Assembly: GCF_900090245.1 (NCBI RefSeq)
Contig: NZ_FMDN01000024.1
Span: 1-64,000, forward strand
Direction: 5' to 3'
Length of the DNA: 64,000 nt
Source: Micromonospora halophytica
GTDB taxonomy: Bacteria; Actinomycetota; Actinomycetes; Mycobacteriales; Micromonosporaceae
The notes below the pieces were generated by a model. That model saw only the letters and a program-made list of their open reading frames with translations, was not told the origin of the DNA and made no database searches. Position numbers and translations under genes: made by a program. Each line of letters begins with the position of its first letter. Position 1 is the first letter of the stretch. Shown here one piece after another: positions 33,331 to 43,301 of this stretch.

Positions 33331-34395
33331 ATGTCCGATCGCCAGCAGCTCGCCGACTCCGTCTCGCGCCCGGAGGCGTCCGACGTGGACTCCGACGGTA
33401 CGGGCGAGGCGTCCGCTCCGGCTCCGCGTCGCCGTCGGGGGCGGCGGATCGCTCTGATCGTGCTGCTGGTGGTGGCGTTGCTGGCCGGCGGCGGTGTGCT
33501 CGCCGGCGGTCTGTACTACCGCTCGGTCAACTCCTCCATCGACCGGGTCGACGCGTTCACGGAGGTGCCCGAGGAGTCCCGTCCGCAGGTGGTCACCAAG
33601 GGCGCGATGAACATCATGATCCTGGGCAGCGACTCCCGCGACCCGGAGAACACCGGGGGTTCCCGCAGCGACACCATCATCCTCGCCCACCTGCCGAAGG
33701 ACCGGTCGAGCGCCCAGCTCATCTCGATTCCGCGGGACACCTGGACGAACGTACCGCGTTCGAGGCAAGGCCGGGGCGGCCGCGATGCCAAGATCAACGC
33801 CGCGTACGCCTGGGGCGGCGTGCCGTTGATGGTGCAGACGGTGGAGAGGTTCACCGGCGTCCGCATCGACCACGTGGCGATGGTGGACTTTGCTGGCTTC
33901 AAGGAGATCGTCGACGCCCTGGGCGGGATCAACGTCGACGTGGAGAAGAGCTTCACCTCGATCCACCCCCCGTTCCGCACCTTCAGCCCGGGCCGACAGC
34001 GGATGGACGGCGAGGCGGCGCTGGACTACTCGCGGCAGCGCAAGCAGTTCGCCGACGGGGACTTCGCGCGCATCCGGCACCAGCAGCAGGTGATTCGGGC
34101 GATCCTGGACAAGGCGGCCTCCGGCGGCGTGCTGGCCAATCCCGGCAGACTGAACTCGTTCGTGAAGGCCACGTCGAACGCGGTGGCGGTCGACAAGTCA
34201 CTGTCCCTCCTGGACCTGGCCATGGAGCTGCGGGGCCTGCGGAGCGGCAACCTCACGTTCGTCACCTGCCCGGTGCAGGGGACGGGCCGGGTCGGCGGCG
34301 AGAGCGTCGTGTTCGCGGACAGGTCCAGGGCCAGAACCCTTTTCGACGCGGTCAGCCGCGACTCGGTTCCCGACATCGTGGCTGCCGGAAAGTAG
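33331..34395 (+). CDS. LytR-CpsA-Psr (LCP) family glycopolymer ligase
   Basis: A 354-aa membrane protein. Basic cytoplasmic N-terminus, one helix (about residues 40-62), then the LCP domain: MNIMILGSDSRDPENTGGSRSDTI, ISIPRDTW, KINAAYAWGG and LDYSRQRKQFADGDFARIRHQQQ. The Arg and Asp residues that bind the lipid pyrophosphate are kept. LCP enzymes transfer undecaprenyl-linked polymers (teichoic acid, arabinogalactan, capsule) to peptidoglycan. It opens the exopolysaccharide cluster, which fits attachment of that polymer to the wall. Confidence 0.9.
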   Translation: MSDRQQLADSVSRPEASDVDSDGTGEASAPAPRRRRGRRIALIVLLVVALLAGGGVLAGGLYYRSVNSSIDRVDAFTEVPEESRPQVVTKGAMNIMILGSDSRDPENTGGSRSDTIILAHLPKDRSSAQLISIPRDTWTNVPRSRQGRGGRDAKINAAYAWGGVPLMVQTVERFTGVRIDHVAMVDFAGFKEIVDALGGINVDVEKSFTSIHPPFRTFSPGRQRMDGEAALDYSRQRKQFADGDFARIRHQQQVIRAILDKAASGGVLANPGRLNSFVKATSNAVAVDKSLSLLDLAMELRGLRSGNLTFVTCPVQGTGRVGGESVVFADRSRARTLFDAVSRDSVPDIVAAGK

Positions 34396-34505
34396 GACAC
34401 CGGACTACCTTGCCGGCTCTGGTGGCGCGGCAGGTCCGCTCGTATCCTTCGATCGGCCCCGGCACTGCACGGCTGGCCAGGGGTTCTCACGGGGGAGGAT
34501 CGACC

Positions 34506-36059
34506 ATGTCACGCCTATCGGCGTTCAGTCACCCGACTGCGCCCGGAGCGGAGCTCGACGGAGCATCGAAACAGCCGGTGGCGATGCAGGACGACTCGAC
34601 CGACGGTGCGGGATTCGAGGCGGTGGTCCCTCCCGTGCGGTCGCCGAGCCAGACGCCGGCCGAGGCGGAGACGCGCACCGGTCTCGACACGACCACGGTC
34701 CTGCCCTACGCCAGCTCCCGGGCCTCGAAGCGCACGCGCTGGCTCCGGGCCTGGATGATGACGGCGCCCATCGACGTGGTCGCCCTGCTCGCGCCACTGC
34801 TGGTGAGCCAGAACTACTGGCGCGGGACCCTGGTCAACGCCGGCCTCACAGTGGCCTTCTTCGCGGTCGGCGGGCTCTACCGGGCCCGCCGGCACATCAG
34901 CATCCTGGACGAGCTGCCAAGCCTCGTCGGGCGGCTCCTGGCCGCCGGTGCGGTGGTGGCCATCATCGCGGCTCAACGGCACGACTCGGTGCCGTACGTC
35001 AGCGGGTTCATGCAGGGCGTCGCACTCTCCGCCGGCCTGGTGATCGTAGGCCGTGCGGTCAACCGCAAGTTCATCCTCGTCGCGCGCAAGCGTCGGTGGG
35101 TGGAGCACAACGCCATCGTCATCGGTAGCGGTCCGATCGGCGCCGAGCTCGCCCGGCTGCTCCGCCGCTACCCGCAGTACGGCCTGCGGTTCGTCGGCAT
35201 CGTCGACGCCCCGGCGCGGCAGCGCGCCGGGGCGCTTCCGCTGATCGGCACCCTCGACGACCTCGAACACCTCACCAGGCTGACCGAGTGCGAGGTCCTG
35301 GTCATCGCCGATCCGGACTGTCCGGAGTCCACACTGATGGACACCCTGCTCCGGCCAGCCAGCTCGCGCTGCGACCTCTGGGCGGTGCCTCGCCTCTGGG
35401 GTTCGCGGTCGCAGGGCGGCTATCCCGACCACATCGGGGCCATCCCGATCGTCAAGATCGGGGACACCGCGCTCACCGGTCCGCGGTGGAGGATCAAACG
35501 GGCCTCCGACCTGCTCTTCGCCGCGCTCGCGTTGATCGTGCTGAGTCCGGTGCTCCTGCTCTGCGCGATCGCGACGTTCCTCGACGGCGGCCGCGGCATC
35601 TTCTTCTACCAGGAGCGAATCGGTCGGTACGGCGAACCGTTCAAGGTCATCAAGTTCCGCTCGATGCGGCCGGTCGACGAGCACGAGTCGCAGACGAACT
35701 GGTCCATCGCCAACGACCGGCGGGTCGGGCCGATCGGGCGCTTCATGCGCCGGACGTCACTGGACGAGCTGCCCCAGCTCTGGAACATCCTGAAGGGTGA
35801 CATGAGCGTGGTGGGGCCACGGCCGGAACGGCCGTACTTCGTCGAGAAGTTCTCGGTCGAGTACCCCCACTACGCGATGCGCCATCGAGTCCCGGTCGGC
35901 CTCACCGGGCTCGCACAGGTCAGTGGCCTGCGGGGCGACACGCCGATCTCCGACCGGGCGCGGTTCGACAACTTCTACGTCGAGAACTGGTCGCTCTGGC
36001 TCGATATCAAGATCGTGCTTCGCACCGTCGCGGAGGTCTTCCGCGGTGGTGGTCGCTGA
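34506..36059 (+). CDS. Polyprenyl-phosphate sugar phosphotransferase (WbaP/CpsE-like)
   Basis: A 517-aa protein. About 75 variable N-terminal residues, four or five membrane helices (about residues 80-185), a Rossmann-like domain (NAIVIGSGPIGAELARLLRR), and the catalytic bacterial sugar transferase domain (WRIKRASDLLFAALALIVLS, FFYQERIGRYGEPFKVIKFR, RRTSLDELPQLWNILKGDMS, GPRPERP, GLTGLAQVSGLRGDT). It starts repeat-unit synthesis by moving hexose-1-phosphate to undecaprenyl phosphate. GGGGGAGG precedes ATG 34506. Same strand as the LCP gene. Confidence 0.92.
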   Translation: MSRLSAFSHPTAPGAELDGASKQPVAMQDDSTDGAGFEAVVPPVRSPSQTPAEAETRTGLDTTTVLPYASSRASKRTRWLRAWMMTAPIDVVALLAPLLVSQNYWRGTLVNAGLTVAFFAVGGLYRARRHISILDELPSLVGRLLAAGAVVAIIAAQRHDSVPYVSGFMQGVALSAGLVIVGRAVNRKFILVARKRRWVEHNAIVIGSGPIGAELARLLRRYPQYGLRFVGIVDAPARQRAGALPLIGTLDDLEHLTRLTECEVLVIADPDCPESTLMDTLLRPASSRCDLWAVPRLWGSRSQGGYPDHIGAIPIVKIGDTALTGPRWRIKRASDLLFAALALIVLSPVLLLCAIATFLDGGRGIFFYQERIGRYGEPFKVIKFRSMRPVDEHESQTNWSIANDRRVGPIGRFMRRTSLDELPQLWNILKGDMSVVGPRPERPYFVEKFSVEYPHYAMRHRVPVGLTGLAQVSGLRGDTPISDRARFDNFYVENWSLWLDIKIVLRTVAEVFRGGGR

Positions 36060-36159
36060 GCCGGCCCGCCGTGCGTCGTGGGCGTACCCTTCCATCCGGT
36101 CGCCAGGTCGGTGACGGAGGTCCACAGCAGCTACCGCTGGCCGCATCCGCACCCGGATC

Positions 36160-37383
36160 TCACCGTTGCGCTGCGGGCGATCGCTGAGGTGTTCCTCTGC
36201 GGACGTCGACGCTCCCGTCGTCACTCGCCTCCTCGGTGGACAGCAGCCCAGGCCCGGCCACGAGCGGTACAGGCGCGCGGGTGGCGGGCACCACCGGCAC
36301 GGCGTCGGCCGCGCGCATGCTGTCGAGCGACCGCAGGAGAGCCCGCCGGAGCCGCCTCGCGACCGGGCGTTCGACCAGTCGGTGGACGAGGTACGCGAGT
36401 AGCAGCAACCCGACGATCGTCGCCCCCAGCAGCACCCACGCGGGAAGGTACGGTCGGGCCGCGGCGATGACCGTCAGGCCGATCTGCGCGTGCAGCAGGT
36501 ACAGCGGATAGGTGAGGGCGCCGGCGGTGGTGAGCCATCGCCACCGGATGCGGTCGGACCAACCGTGTGCGATGAGCGCCATGGCGACGAAGAAGACCGT
36601 GACGCAGGCGGCCGCAGGCAGGAACTCGCTCGTGGAGTACGTCTTGATCTCGGTCCAGAGACGGGAGACGGCGATGATCCACGAGCACCCGACGATGCCC
36701 CAGAGCACAGCGTTCGCCCCGAACCGGTACATCAGGTAGAAGGCGATTCCGGCGACGAAGTACTGGGCGTAGCCGCGGCCGACGAGGATGAAGACGGCCT
36801 CGTTCTGCACCCACGGGGCGACCAGCGACGCCAGCGTCCACAGCACGCAGAACGCCACCACGCGTCGGACGGTCATCCCGCGCGCCACCACCACCAGGGC
36901 GAACAGCACGTAGAACAGCAGCTCCACGGCAAGCGTCCAGTAGGCCCGCTCGACGTCGGGGACGCCCATGAGCGACTGCAGCATGGTCATGTTGACCAGG
37001 ACGTGGGTCCAGTCCCGGTGCGCGGCGAAGACCGGGAACAGGACGAGGACCGCGGTGGTCGCCACGACGGCGAACCAGTACGCGGGGTAGAGCCGCACCA
37101 CGCGCGCGACCGCGAACTCCCCCACGGTACGGCCCCAGCTGCTCATGCAGATGACGAAGCCGCTGATGAGGAAGAACATCTCCACCCCGAGCCAGCCGTA
37201 CCCCGCGGCGCCGGCCAGGCCGGGGAAGAGCTGATCGGTCGGGGCCCGCCAGGCGTCGTCGCGCACGCCCTCCCCGTGCAGGAGGTGGTACACGACGACC
37301 ATCAGCGCAGAGAGCAGACGCAGACCGTCGAGCACGACGAGACGATCGTTCCCGCCGCGCCGGACGGCACCGTGAGGCTCCAT
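36160..37383 (-). CDS. Acyltransferase family 3 (OafA-like) membrane protein
   Basis: A 407-aa protein with about ten membrane helices. The N-terminus LDGLRLLSALMVVVYHLLHG carries the conserved R and the active-site His of acyltransferase-3. GVEMFFLISGFVICMS and FAVARVVRLYPAYWF are further family blocks. It probably O-acetylates or O-acylates the sugar polymer made by this cluster. The tail (about 60 residues) is Arg/Pro-rich and cytoplasmic. Confidence 0.88.
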   Translation of the reverse strand: MEPHGAVRRGGNDRLVVLDGLRLLSALMVVVYHLLHGEGVRDDAWRAPTDQLFPGLAGAAGYGWLGVEMFFLISGFVICMSSWGRTVGEFAVARVVRLYPAYWFAVVATTAVLVLFPVFAAHRDWTHVLVNMTMLQSLMGVPDVERAYWTLAVELLFYVLFALVVVARGMTVRRVVAFCVLWTLASLVAPWVQNEAVFILVGRGYAQYFVAGIAFYLMYRFGANAVLWGIVGCSWIIAVSRLWTEIKTYSTSEFLPAAACVTVFFVAMALIAHGWSDRIRWRWLTTAGALTYPLYLLHAQIGLTVIAAARPYLPAWVLLGATIVGLLLLAYLVHRLVERPVARRLRRALLRSLDSMRAADAVPVVPATRAPVPLVAGPGLLSTEEASDDGSVDVRRGTPQRSPAAQR

Positions 37384-37446
37384 GGTCTTCCTTAGGTCGA
37401 ACGGCCCGCCGGTCTGCGACGAGCGACGAGGATGGGGCGCGGCAGG

Positions 37447-38607
37447 CTACCGCCGAAACTGGTCAGGGCCCGGCCACACGGCTGCGTACGCCTTGGCGAG
37501 CTGCTCACGCACCGCGTTCGAGCTGTGGAAGTCCACCGCCCACCGTCGGCCGGCGGCGGCGAGCCGCCGGCCGCCGGCCGGATCGGTGAGCACACGGCTC
37601 AGCTCGTTCACCCAGGCCTGCGCGTCCGCTCCCACCACGACCTCGTGATCGTGCCGTACCCCCGCTCGACGGGCAACCTCGGGCGTGGTCACCGTGGGAA
37701 CGCCCGCTGCCAGGGCTTGAATCAGCTTCATCTGCACACCCGTGCCACGCCAGACCGGAACGATGGCCGCGGAGGCCCGCGGGTAGTAGGGGGCGACGTC
37801 GGGGACGTTGGCGTGGATCTCGACGCCGCTGCCACGGAAGGCCTGGACAGAGGCGGGCGGGTTGGTCCCGACGATGTCGAGTACGGCGTTCGGGACCCGC
37901 TTCTTCACCTCGGGCCAGCAGTTCTTGAGGAACCACAGCAACCCGTCGACGTTCGCCTCGTACGTCAGCCTCCCGACGAAGAGCACCCGGGGCTCCGTCG
38001 CCCGCGGGGTCGCGTCCTCCGGGTGGTCGTACGGGCTCCGGACGACGTACGTGTTCGGCCGCTCCTCGCCCGGCTCGAAGGGCGCCGACACCATCAGCGG
38101 CACATGGTTGGCCACCAGGGCGTCCTCCCGTGCCTGCATTCGGGGTGCCTCGATCCTGCCCACCAGCTTCCACTTGGGGCCGGCGGTCCGGGCGAGCTGG
38201 CTGTAGTACTCGCTGCGGAACTCGTCGAGGTCCACGATCACCGGCACCGGCGCACACCGCTCCACGAGGTGCACCGTACGGAAGACGTTGAGATGCACGA
38301 CGTCCGGCCGCCACTGCCGGAGCTCGCTGGCGAGCGCGGTCGACAGCTGGGGCACGTCGGCGTAGGCCTGCTGGAGGGAGGTGCCGGTCGGCAGCGCCGT
38401 GGCACAACGAAGCATCGACGTGACCCGGCTACGCGGCACCAGCACGGTGGACTCGACCGGCAGTTCCCGGGCCTGCCGCACCTCCTCGTCCGAACTGGTC
38501 AGGCCGAGGAAACGGATCTGGTGCTCCTTGGCCAGAATCTCGAGCAGGGCCAGGCTCCGCGGGCGGATCTTCGAAGGAATCCAGGGAGCAACGAAAAGAA
38601 TCTTCAT
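37447..38607 (-). CDS. Glycosyltransferase family 4-type enzyme
   Basis: A 386-aa GT-B enzyme. N-terminal Rossmann half with MKILFVAPWIPSKIRPRSLA; C-terminal donor half with RVLFVGRLTYEANVDGLLWF, NAVLDIVGTNPP and the sugar-nucleotide-binding VWRGTGVQMKLIQALAAGVP (E replaced by Q-A in the E-x7-E motif region). The donor and linkage are unknown. The start overlaps the stop of the following-upstream GT2 gene (ATGA). Part of the minus-strand operon 37447-43162. Confidence 0.85.
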   Translation of the reverse strand: MKILFVAPWIPSKIRPRSLALLEILAKEHQIRFLGLTSSDEEVRQARELPVESTVLVPRSRVTSMLRCATALPTGTSLQQAYADVPQLSTALASELRQWRPDVVHLNVFRTVHLVERCAPVPVIVDLDEFRSEYYSQLARTAGPKWKLVGRIEAPRMQAREDALVANHVPLMVSAPFEPGEERPNTYVVRSPYDHPEDATPRATEPRVLFVGRLTYEANVDGLLWFLKNCWPEVKKRVPNAVLDIVGTNPPASVQAFRGSGVEIHANVPDVAPYYPRASAAIVPVWRGTGVQMKLIQALAAGVPTVTTPEVARRAGVRHDHEVVVGADAQAWVNELSRVLTDPAGGRRLAAAGRRWAVDFHSSNAVREQLAKAYAAVWPGPDQFRR

Positions 38608-39461
38608 ACCGGAAGCCTCCGGAGGGCGCGGGCCGAGAATTTGTCCATCGCGGTGCCGTACTTGTCGCAGTACGCGACCAACCCCGAGCGGTACAGTCGG
38701 TTCTTGCCGACCGCACTGGTGCTCGTGCTCTCCCGATGCATGGCCCATGCGGTCCCGATCGACACGACACGCCAGCCGGCACCGCGCAGCCGCCGGCAGA
38801 GGTCGACGTCCTCGAAGTAGAGGAAGAAGGAAGGATCGAAACCGTTGACGCCGCGGAATGCGGTGGCCCGCACCAGCATGCAGAATCCGGACACCCAGGC
38901 GACGTCCGCGACCGCTGCCGATCCGCTCTTGTCGAGGTAGTCCAGCATCGGGAGCCGGCTGCGGAGCAGCTGCGACCTGGCGAGTCCACGCTTCACGCGG
39001 CCGGGAACCAGGTGGTCGACGCGCAACGCGGCGAGCCATTCCTTGGCCAGGCTCACCTCCGGACCCGCCGAGATGCCGGGCTCGCCGTCCGCGTACCGCA
39101 TCTGAGGCGCGACGACTCCGACCTTCCCGTCGTCTTGGAGCGCCCGCGCGAGTTCCGCGTACGAGTCAGGCGTGAGCGCGGCGTCCGGATTCAGCAACAG
39201 GTAGGCCTCGGCGTCGGGAAACTGCTCCACCGCCGCGTTGATCGCCTTACCGAACCCCACATTGGAGGAACGGAGGACGTGCGGGGTGTACCGCGCGGCC
39301 ACCTCGACACTGTCGTCGGAGGACGCGTTGTCCACCACCACGACTTCGGCGAGGGGCAGTTCACGCAGGCTGCCCAGGCTCATGGGCAGGTCCCGGACAG
39401 AGTTGTGGGACACGACGATGGCTACTGTCTTCACATTTCGCTCGCGATCCTGGGAGTTCAT
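38604..39461 (-). CDS. Glycosyltransferase family 2 (rhamnosyltransferase-like)
   Basis: A 285-aa GT-A enzyme. VAIVVSHNSVRDLPMSLGSL and VVVDNASSDDSV bind the nucleotide, GFGKAINAA follows, LLLNPDAAL contains the D-x-D-like metal site, and FFLYFEDVDLCRRLRGAGW carries the E-D-V-D catalytic block typical of WbbL-like rhamnosyltransferases. Donor dTDP-rhamnose is therefore possible but not proven. Overlaps the GT4 gene; begins 3 bp after the Wzy-Wzx ORF stop. Confidence 0.87.
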   Translation of the reverse strand: MNSQDRERNVKTVAIVVSHNSVRDLPMSLGSLRELPLAEVVVVDNASSDDSVEVAARYTPHVLRSSNVGFGKAINAAVEQFPDAEAYLLLNPDAALTPDSYAELARALQDDGKVGVVAPQMRYADGEPGISAGPEVSLAKEWLAALRVDHLVPGRVKRGLARSQLLRSRLPMLDYLDKSGSAAVADVAWVSGFCMLVRATAFRGVNGFDPSFFLYFEDVDLCRRLRGAGWRVVSIGTAWAMHRESTSTSAVGKNRLYRSGLVAYCDKYGTAMDKFSARALRRLPV

Positions 39462-39464
39462 CGG

Positions 39465-42182
39465 TCACGCCGCCGACGTCGAGTGCTCGGCCGTGTGCGG
39501 CACGACCGGCATCGCCTGGTCGCTCCGCAGCACGGCATCACCGACGACGAGCAGCGACGCGTGCTTGAGGAGATACGTCAGGGAGACCGCCGCGGCTGCG
39601 CCGACCGCACCGAACAGCGCCGCGCCGCCGGCCACCGTGACGAGCAGCGCGGCGGCGCTCACCACGCCGATCTTCGCCACGAGTGCTCCCCGGCCCACGC
39701 CCTGCAGCACGGCGCCGCAGGGCGAACTCGCACAGAACGAGGGCACGCCTGCGAGCATGACGGCGATGACGGCGCCGGCCTTCGAATAGATCTCGCCGAA
39801 CAACAGCTCCGCCACCCACGGCGCGGCGGCCATCCCGGCGGCGCTGATCGCACCGACCACGAGTGCCACGGCGAGGTTCATCCGCCAGAAGAGCCGCCGT
39901 GCCTCACCGGCCCGCGCGGTCGCCGTATGCGGCACCAGTACGGTGCTGAGTGCGGACGGGATCGACACGAACGGTGAGAAGATGCGAGAAGCGGCGGCGT
40001 ACAGTCCCGCGCCGGCGCCCGGAGCGACGAGGGAGACGACCGTCGCGTCCAGGACCCGTGCCTGTGCCGAAACGTTGCTGACCAGGTATGCCCGCGACTC
40101 CAGCACCGCTCGCCACACGTCAGCGGCGGCGGCCACGCCGGAGATCCGGACCGCGAGACGCACGTGGACCTGCCCCAGCACGGAGGCGACCACCAAGCCG
40201 TACGCGAGCGAGGCGAAGGGTTCGCCGCCAAGTGCGACGGCGGTCACGAAGATCGCGACCTGCACGGCCTTCCGGCCCAGGATCGACACGACCGCGTGCC
40301 CCATCCGACCGTCGGCGATCGCGAGCGACAACATCGTCTCGACGTTCTTGTCCACCATCCAGCCGGCCGCGAGGAGCACGGCGATCCACGGTGCCATGGT
40401 GTCGGCGGTGAGGCCCAGGCCGATCGCCGCCGCGACGACCAGGCCACCGATCGTGGTGAGGACGTTCAGGCGCAGGCCCGCGCTGACGGCGGTGTCGTGC
40501 CCGAGTGCCCGCCACCGCAGGAGGGCGGTCGAGACGCCCGCGTCCGCCACCACGGCCAGGAAGGCCACCGCGCCGAAGTACCCGCCGAAGGCCCCGAAGC
40601 CTTCCGGGTCCACATACCGTGCCAGCAGAACCATCGCGACGGCCTGCAGCCCGCTGCCGGCGATGCGGGAGGCGGCCAGCGCCGAGGCTCCGCCCACCAC
40701 CCCGCGCACGTTCGGCCGCCGGGACGAACGCGCCCGGACCGGGTTGCCCGGGTCGGCCGGTCCGGGTCGACTCTCCCGCCCACCCTCGAGCGCCCCGTCT
40801 TCCTGACCCGCGCTCCCGTGGCCTTCGCGCGTCGGGGCATCGCCCCCCCGGTCTCCGCGTCGTTGGTCCTGGTGCTGCTGGTCTTCCACCAGCCACACGG
40901 TCGCCACTCCCAGGACGAGGAACCACAGTGGCAGCATCGACTCGGCCATGACGCCGTACGTGGTGGCCACGATCCCGAAGTAGGCCACCGTGAAGGTGAG
41001 GCAGAACGCCGGGACGAGGGTCGGCCGGAAGACGCCCTTCCACACGCACAGCACGGCCAACGCCGAAGCCGGCGTGAGGAGGATGACCGCGCCCGGTATG
41101 CCCAGTTCAACGGCGGCGAGCAGCACACCGTTGTGCACCGGCACGCCGTTCGCCACGATCGGATCCATCCGACCGACGACTTCCACGTAGTTGTTGGGGC
41201 CGATGCCCCACCACGGTCTGCTGACCAGGAACTCCAGTGCGCTGGACACGATCTGCGCCCTGGCGCCGCCGGCCGGGTCGGCGATCATCCGAAGGATGAA
41301 CACGGGGACCGCCGCGACCACGCCGATGCCGAGCAGTACGAACCCGAGGACGGTCTGCCGGCCTCCGCCGCCGGTAGGGACTCCTGCCGCGACCCGCCTG
41401 CGCAGCATCAACTCACCCGTCACGATCAGCATCAGGACCGCCAGCAGCCCGGTCCGGCTGCCGGTCAGGGCGGTCGTCGCGAGCGCGGCGGCGGGAATCC
41501 CGTATCGCCCGACGATCGCGGGAAGCTGAATTCGGCCGAGGCCGAGGCGGCTGTCCGGTCCTGTGCTGAGGTAGTAGAGGGCGAGGACCAGCACGATCGC
41601 CTTCGCGAGGTTGACCGGATGGTTGAGCGTTCCGTTGGTCCGGTCACCGAGGAAGAGGGCGGCTTCTGCGGTCCCCATGGGGTTGAGCGGCACACCGAGC
41701 CATTGCAGGGCCGCGCAGCCGAACTGGGCGGCGATGACTCCGGCGGAGGTCAGTCTGAGTACGGGGGCGGCGGACCTGTGCTTGGCGAGCAGAGATCCCA
41801 CGGCATAGGCGACCGGTGCGGACAGATACTGCACCGCTCCGACCCACTCCCGGGTGGAGGCGCCACCGCGAATCACGATGCCGATGCCGATGCACAGCGC
41901 CAGAGCAACGATCCCCGACACCACGACCGGCATCCATCGCAGCCGACCCCGGGTCGTCGCCAACAGCACCACGGAGGCCACGACGAGTGCGATCATCCAG
42001 GTCGACGGCGCGAAGACCGGAATGGCGATGCCGACGTGCCACGGCACGTCGCCCTGACCGAACGTCTTGGGCAGCAGCGCGAGGCAGGTCAGCGTGACTG
42101 CCGCGCTCAGGGCCACCGGCCATTCGGTACGAGCGATGGCTACGGCCGACGAACCGGTCCCTACCGTTACCGTCGGGCCCAC
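39465..42182 (-). CDS. Wzy-like polymerase / O-antigen ligase fused to Wzx-like flippase
   Basis: A 905-aa ORF of two membrane modules. Residues about 15-440 have roughly twelve helices and the O-antigen ligase/polymerase pattern (GDRTNGTLNHPVNLAKAIVL, ATTALTGSRTGLLAVLMLIV, RPWWGIGPNNYVEVVGRMDP, VPVHNGVLLAAVELGIPGA). Residues about 492-895 are a flippase of the polysaccharide-transport/MATE-like fold (SRIAGSGLQAVAMVLLARYV, FGGYFGAVAFLAVVADAGVS). A hydrophilic linker (about 440-490) joins them with no stop. Normally these are separate genes; either a real fusion or a frame effect at a G7 tract (40843-40849). GTG 42182 overlaps the preceding GT2 gene by 16 nt. Confidence 0.8.
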   Translation of the reverse strand: MGPTVTVGTGSSAVAIARTEWPVALSAAVTLTCLALLPKTFGQGDVPWHVGIAIPVFAPSTWMIALVVASVVLLATTRGRLRWMPVVVSGIVALALCIGIGIVIRGGASTREWVGAVQYLSAPVAYAVGSLLAKHRSAAPVLRLTSAGVIAAQFGCAALQWLGVPLNPMGTAEAALFLGDRTNGTLNHPVNLAKAIVLVLALYYLSTGPDSRLGLGRIQLPAIVGRYGIPAAALATTALTGSRTGLLAVLMLIVTGELMLRRRVAAGVPTGGGGRQTVLGFVLLGIGVVAAVPVFILRMIADPAGGARAQIVSSALEFLVSRPWWGIGPNNYVEVVGRMDPIVANGVPVHNGVLLAAVELGIPGAVILLTPASALAVLCVWKGVFRPTLVPAFCLTFTVAYFGIVATTYGVMAESMLPLWFLVLGVATVWLVEDQQHQDQRRGDRGGDAPTREGHGSAGQEDGALEGGRESRPGPADPGNPVRARSSRRPNVRGVVGGASALAASRIAGSGLQAVAMVLLARYVDPEGFGAFGGYFGAVAFLAVVADAGVSTALLRWRALGHDTAVSAGLRLNVLTTIGGLVVAAAIGLGLTADTMAPWIAVLLAAGWMVDKNVETMLSLAIADGRMGHAVVSILGRKAVQVAIFVTAVALGGEPFASLAYGLVVASVLGQVHVRLAVRISGVAAAADVWRAVLESRAYLVSNVSAQARVLDATVVSLVAPGAGAGLYAAASRIFSPFVSIPSALSTVLVPHTATARAGEARRLFWRMNLAVALVVGAISAAGMAAAPWVAELLFGEIYSKAGAVIAVMLAGVPSFCASSPCGAVLQGVGRGALVAKIGVVSAAALLVTVAGGAALFGAVGAAAAVSLTYLLKHASLLVVGDAVLRSDQAMPVVPHTAEHSTSAA

Positions 42183-43162
42183 TGGCGTACTTCCGCGCCC
42201 TCGTCGGGCTCCGTGCGGCCTCGCCGCGGCTGCCGCACGCCGGCCGCCACGGCCTTCACGACTCCCGCGGCCACGGCCCCGCAGGCGTAGCCCACGGCGG
42301 CTGCGCCCGGTCGCCCGACCCGCAGGCCTTCCGAGAAGACCCCCAGCATCCCGCTCATCGTGCCCTGGCGCCGGGCGTACGTCATGACCGATCCCAGGTA
42401 GTAGTCACCGCGGTCCCTGGGGGTCGACGAGCTGAGGTACTCGCGGGCCCAGTCGAGCTCGCGGGCCAGCGAGATCGAGCGTGACACGCCGTCACCGATC
42501 GCGTCGTACCGCGTCAGGGCATCGTCCAACTGCCGGACCACCAGCCCCGGGACGTTTCGGGAAAGTTGAAGGAGCCAGCTCAGGTCCTGGTGCAGACTGA
42601 GCCCCTCGTCCAGTGGCACGGTCGCCGGAAGCGACCGCGGGAAGAGCAGGGTGGAGGACGGGAGGAACGCTTGCCCGCGCTGCACCCGGTGCCGGCGCAG
42701 CAGGTTGTTCTCCAGGCTGCGGCTGGGGTCGTAGGCCGCACGGGGCCAGGTCTCGGAGCCGTGTGCGAAGTCCACCACCACCTTGGTGGACGAGATCCAG
42801 GTCGACGACCCGGCGAGGCCGGCCTCGGCGACGTCGCGCACCTGGCGCTCGATCTTCGTCGGATGCCAGAGGTCGTCGTCGTCCAGGAATGCGACCAGGT
42901 CTCCGGTGCACCTCCGGACACCGGCCATCCGGGCGGCATTCCCGTTTCGGCGCTCGAGGTAGCGCAGCAACCGGACCCGCGGGTCGCTCGGAAGGTCCAC
43001 ATCGGTCTCGGAGTTGAGCACCACGTGGACCTCGGTGACCGGATGCGTCTGCCCGAGCACGGATTCGACGGCCCGGCGAAGTCCCGACTTGCCGACCGAA
43101 GGGATGACGACGCTGACTGTGGGACGCCACGTCGCGGATCGCGTCGGCACTGTGGGATCCAC
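42167..43162 (-). CDS. Glycosyltransferase family 2
   Basis: A 331-aa GT-A enzyme. VSVVIPSVGKSGLRRAVESV, then LNSETDVDLP, GNAARMAGVRRCTGDLVAFL and DDDDLWHPTKIE, in which D-D-D-D-L-W is the classical metal/nucleotide motif. The last 100 residues are helical with a membrane-proximal hydrophobic patch (AAAVGYACGAVAAGVVKAV). First gene of the minus-strand glycan operon. GTG 43162 has AAGGG upstream. Substrates unknown. Confidence 0.87.
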   Translation of the reverse strand: MDPTVPTRSATWRPTVSVVIPSVGKSGLRRAVESVLGQTHPVTEVHVVLNSETDVDLPSDPRVRLLRYLERRNGNAARMAGVRRCTGDLVAFLDDDDLWHPTKIERQVRDVAEAGLAGSSTWISSTKVVVDFAHGSETWPRAAYDPSRSLENNLLRRHRVQRGQAFLPSSTLLFPRSLPATVPLDEGLSLHQDLSWLLQLSRNVPGLVVRQLDDALTRYDAIGDGVSRSISLARELDWAREYLSSSTPRDRGDYYLGSVMTYARRQGTMSGMLGVFSEGLRVGRPGAAAVGYACGAVAAGVVKAVAAGVRQPRRGRTEPDEGAEVRQWARR

Positions 43163-43301
43163 CCGACCCTTCCAAACCAGTTTCGCGACAACGGAACCGC
43201 AACGCGCTCAGCACGCTGCTGACCGTACGCGGGCACCACATGTTACAGAGCGCTGGCCTCGGGCGATGCCCCTCCGGCCGCGCCACCTCCGCCGGCGCGC
43301 A

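Noticed and set aside
39465..42182. Splitting the Wzy-Wzx ORF into two annotated genes
   Set aside because: No stop codon separates the modules and no ribosome binding site precedes the internal GTG at 40709, so one ORF is what the sequence shows.
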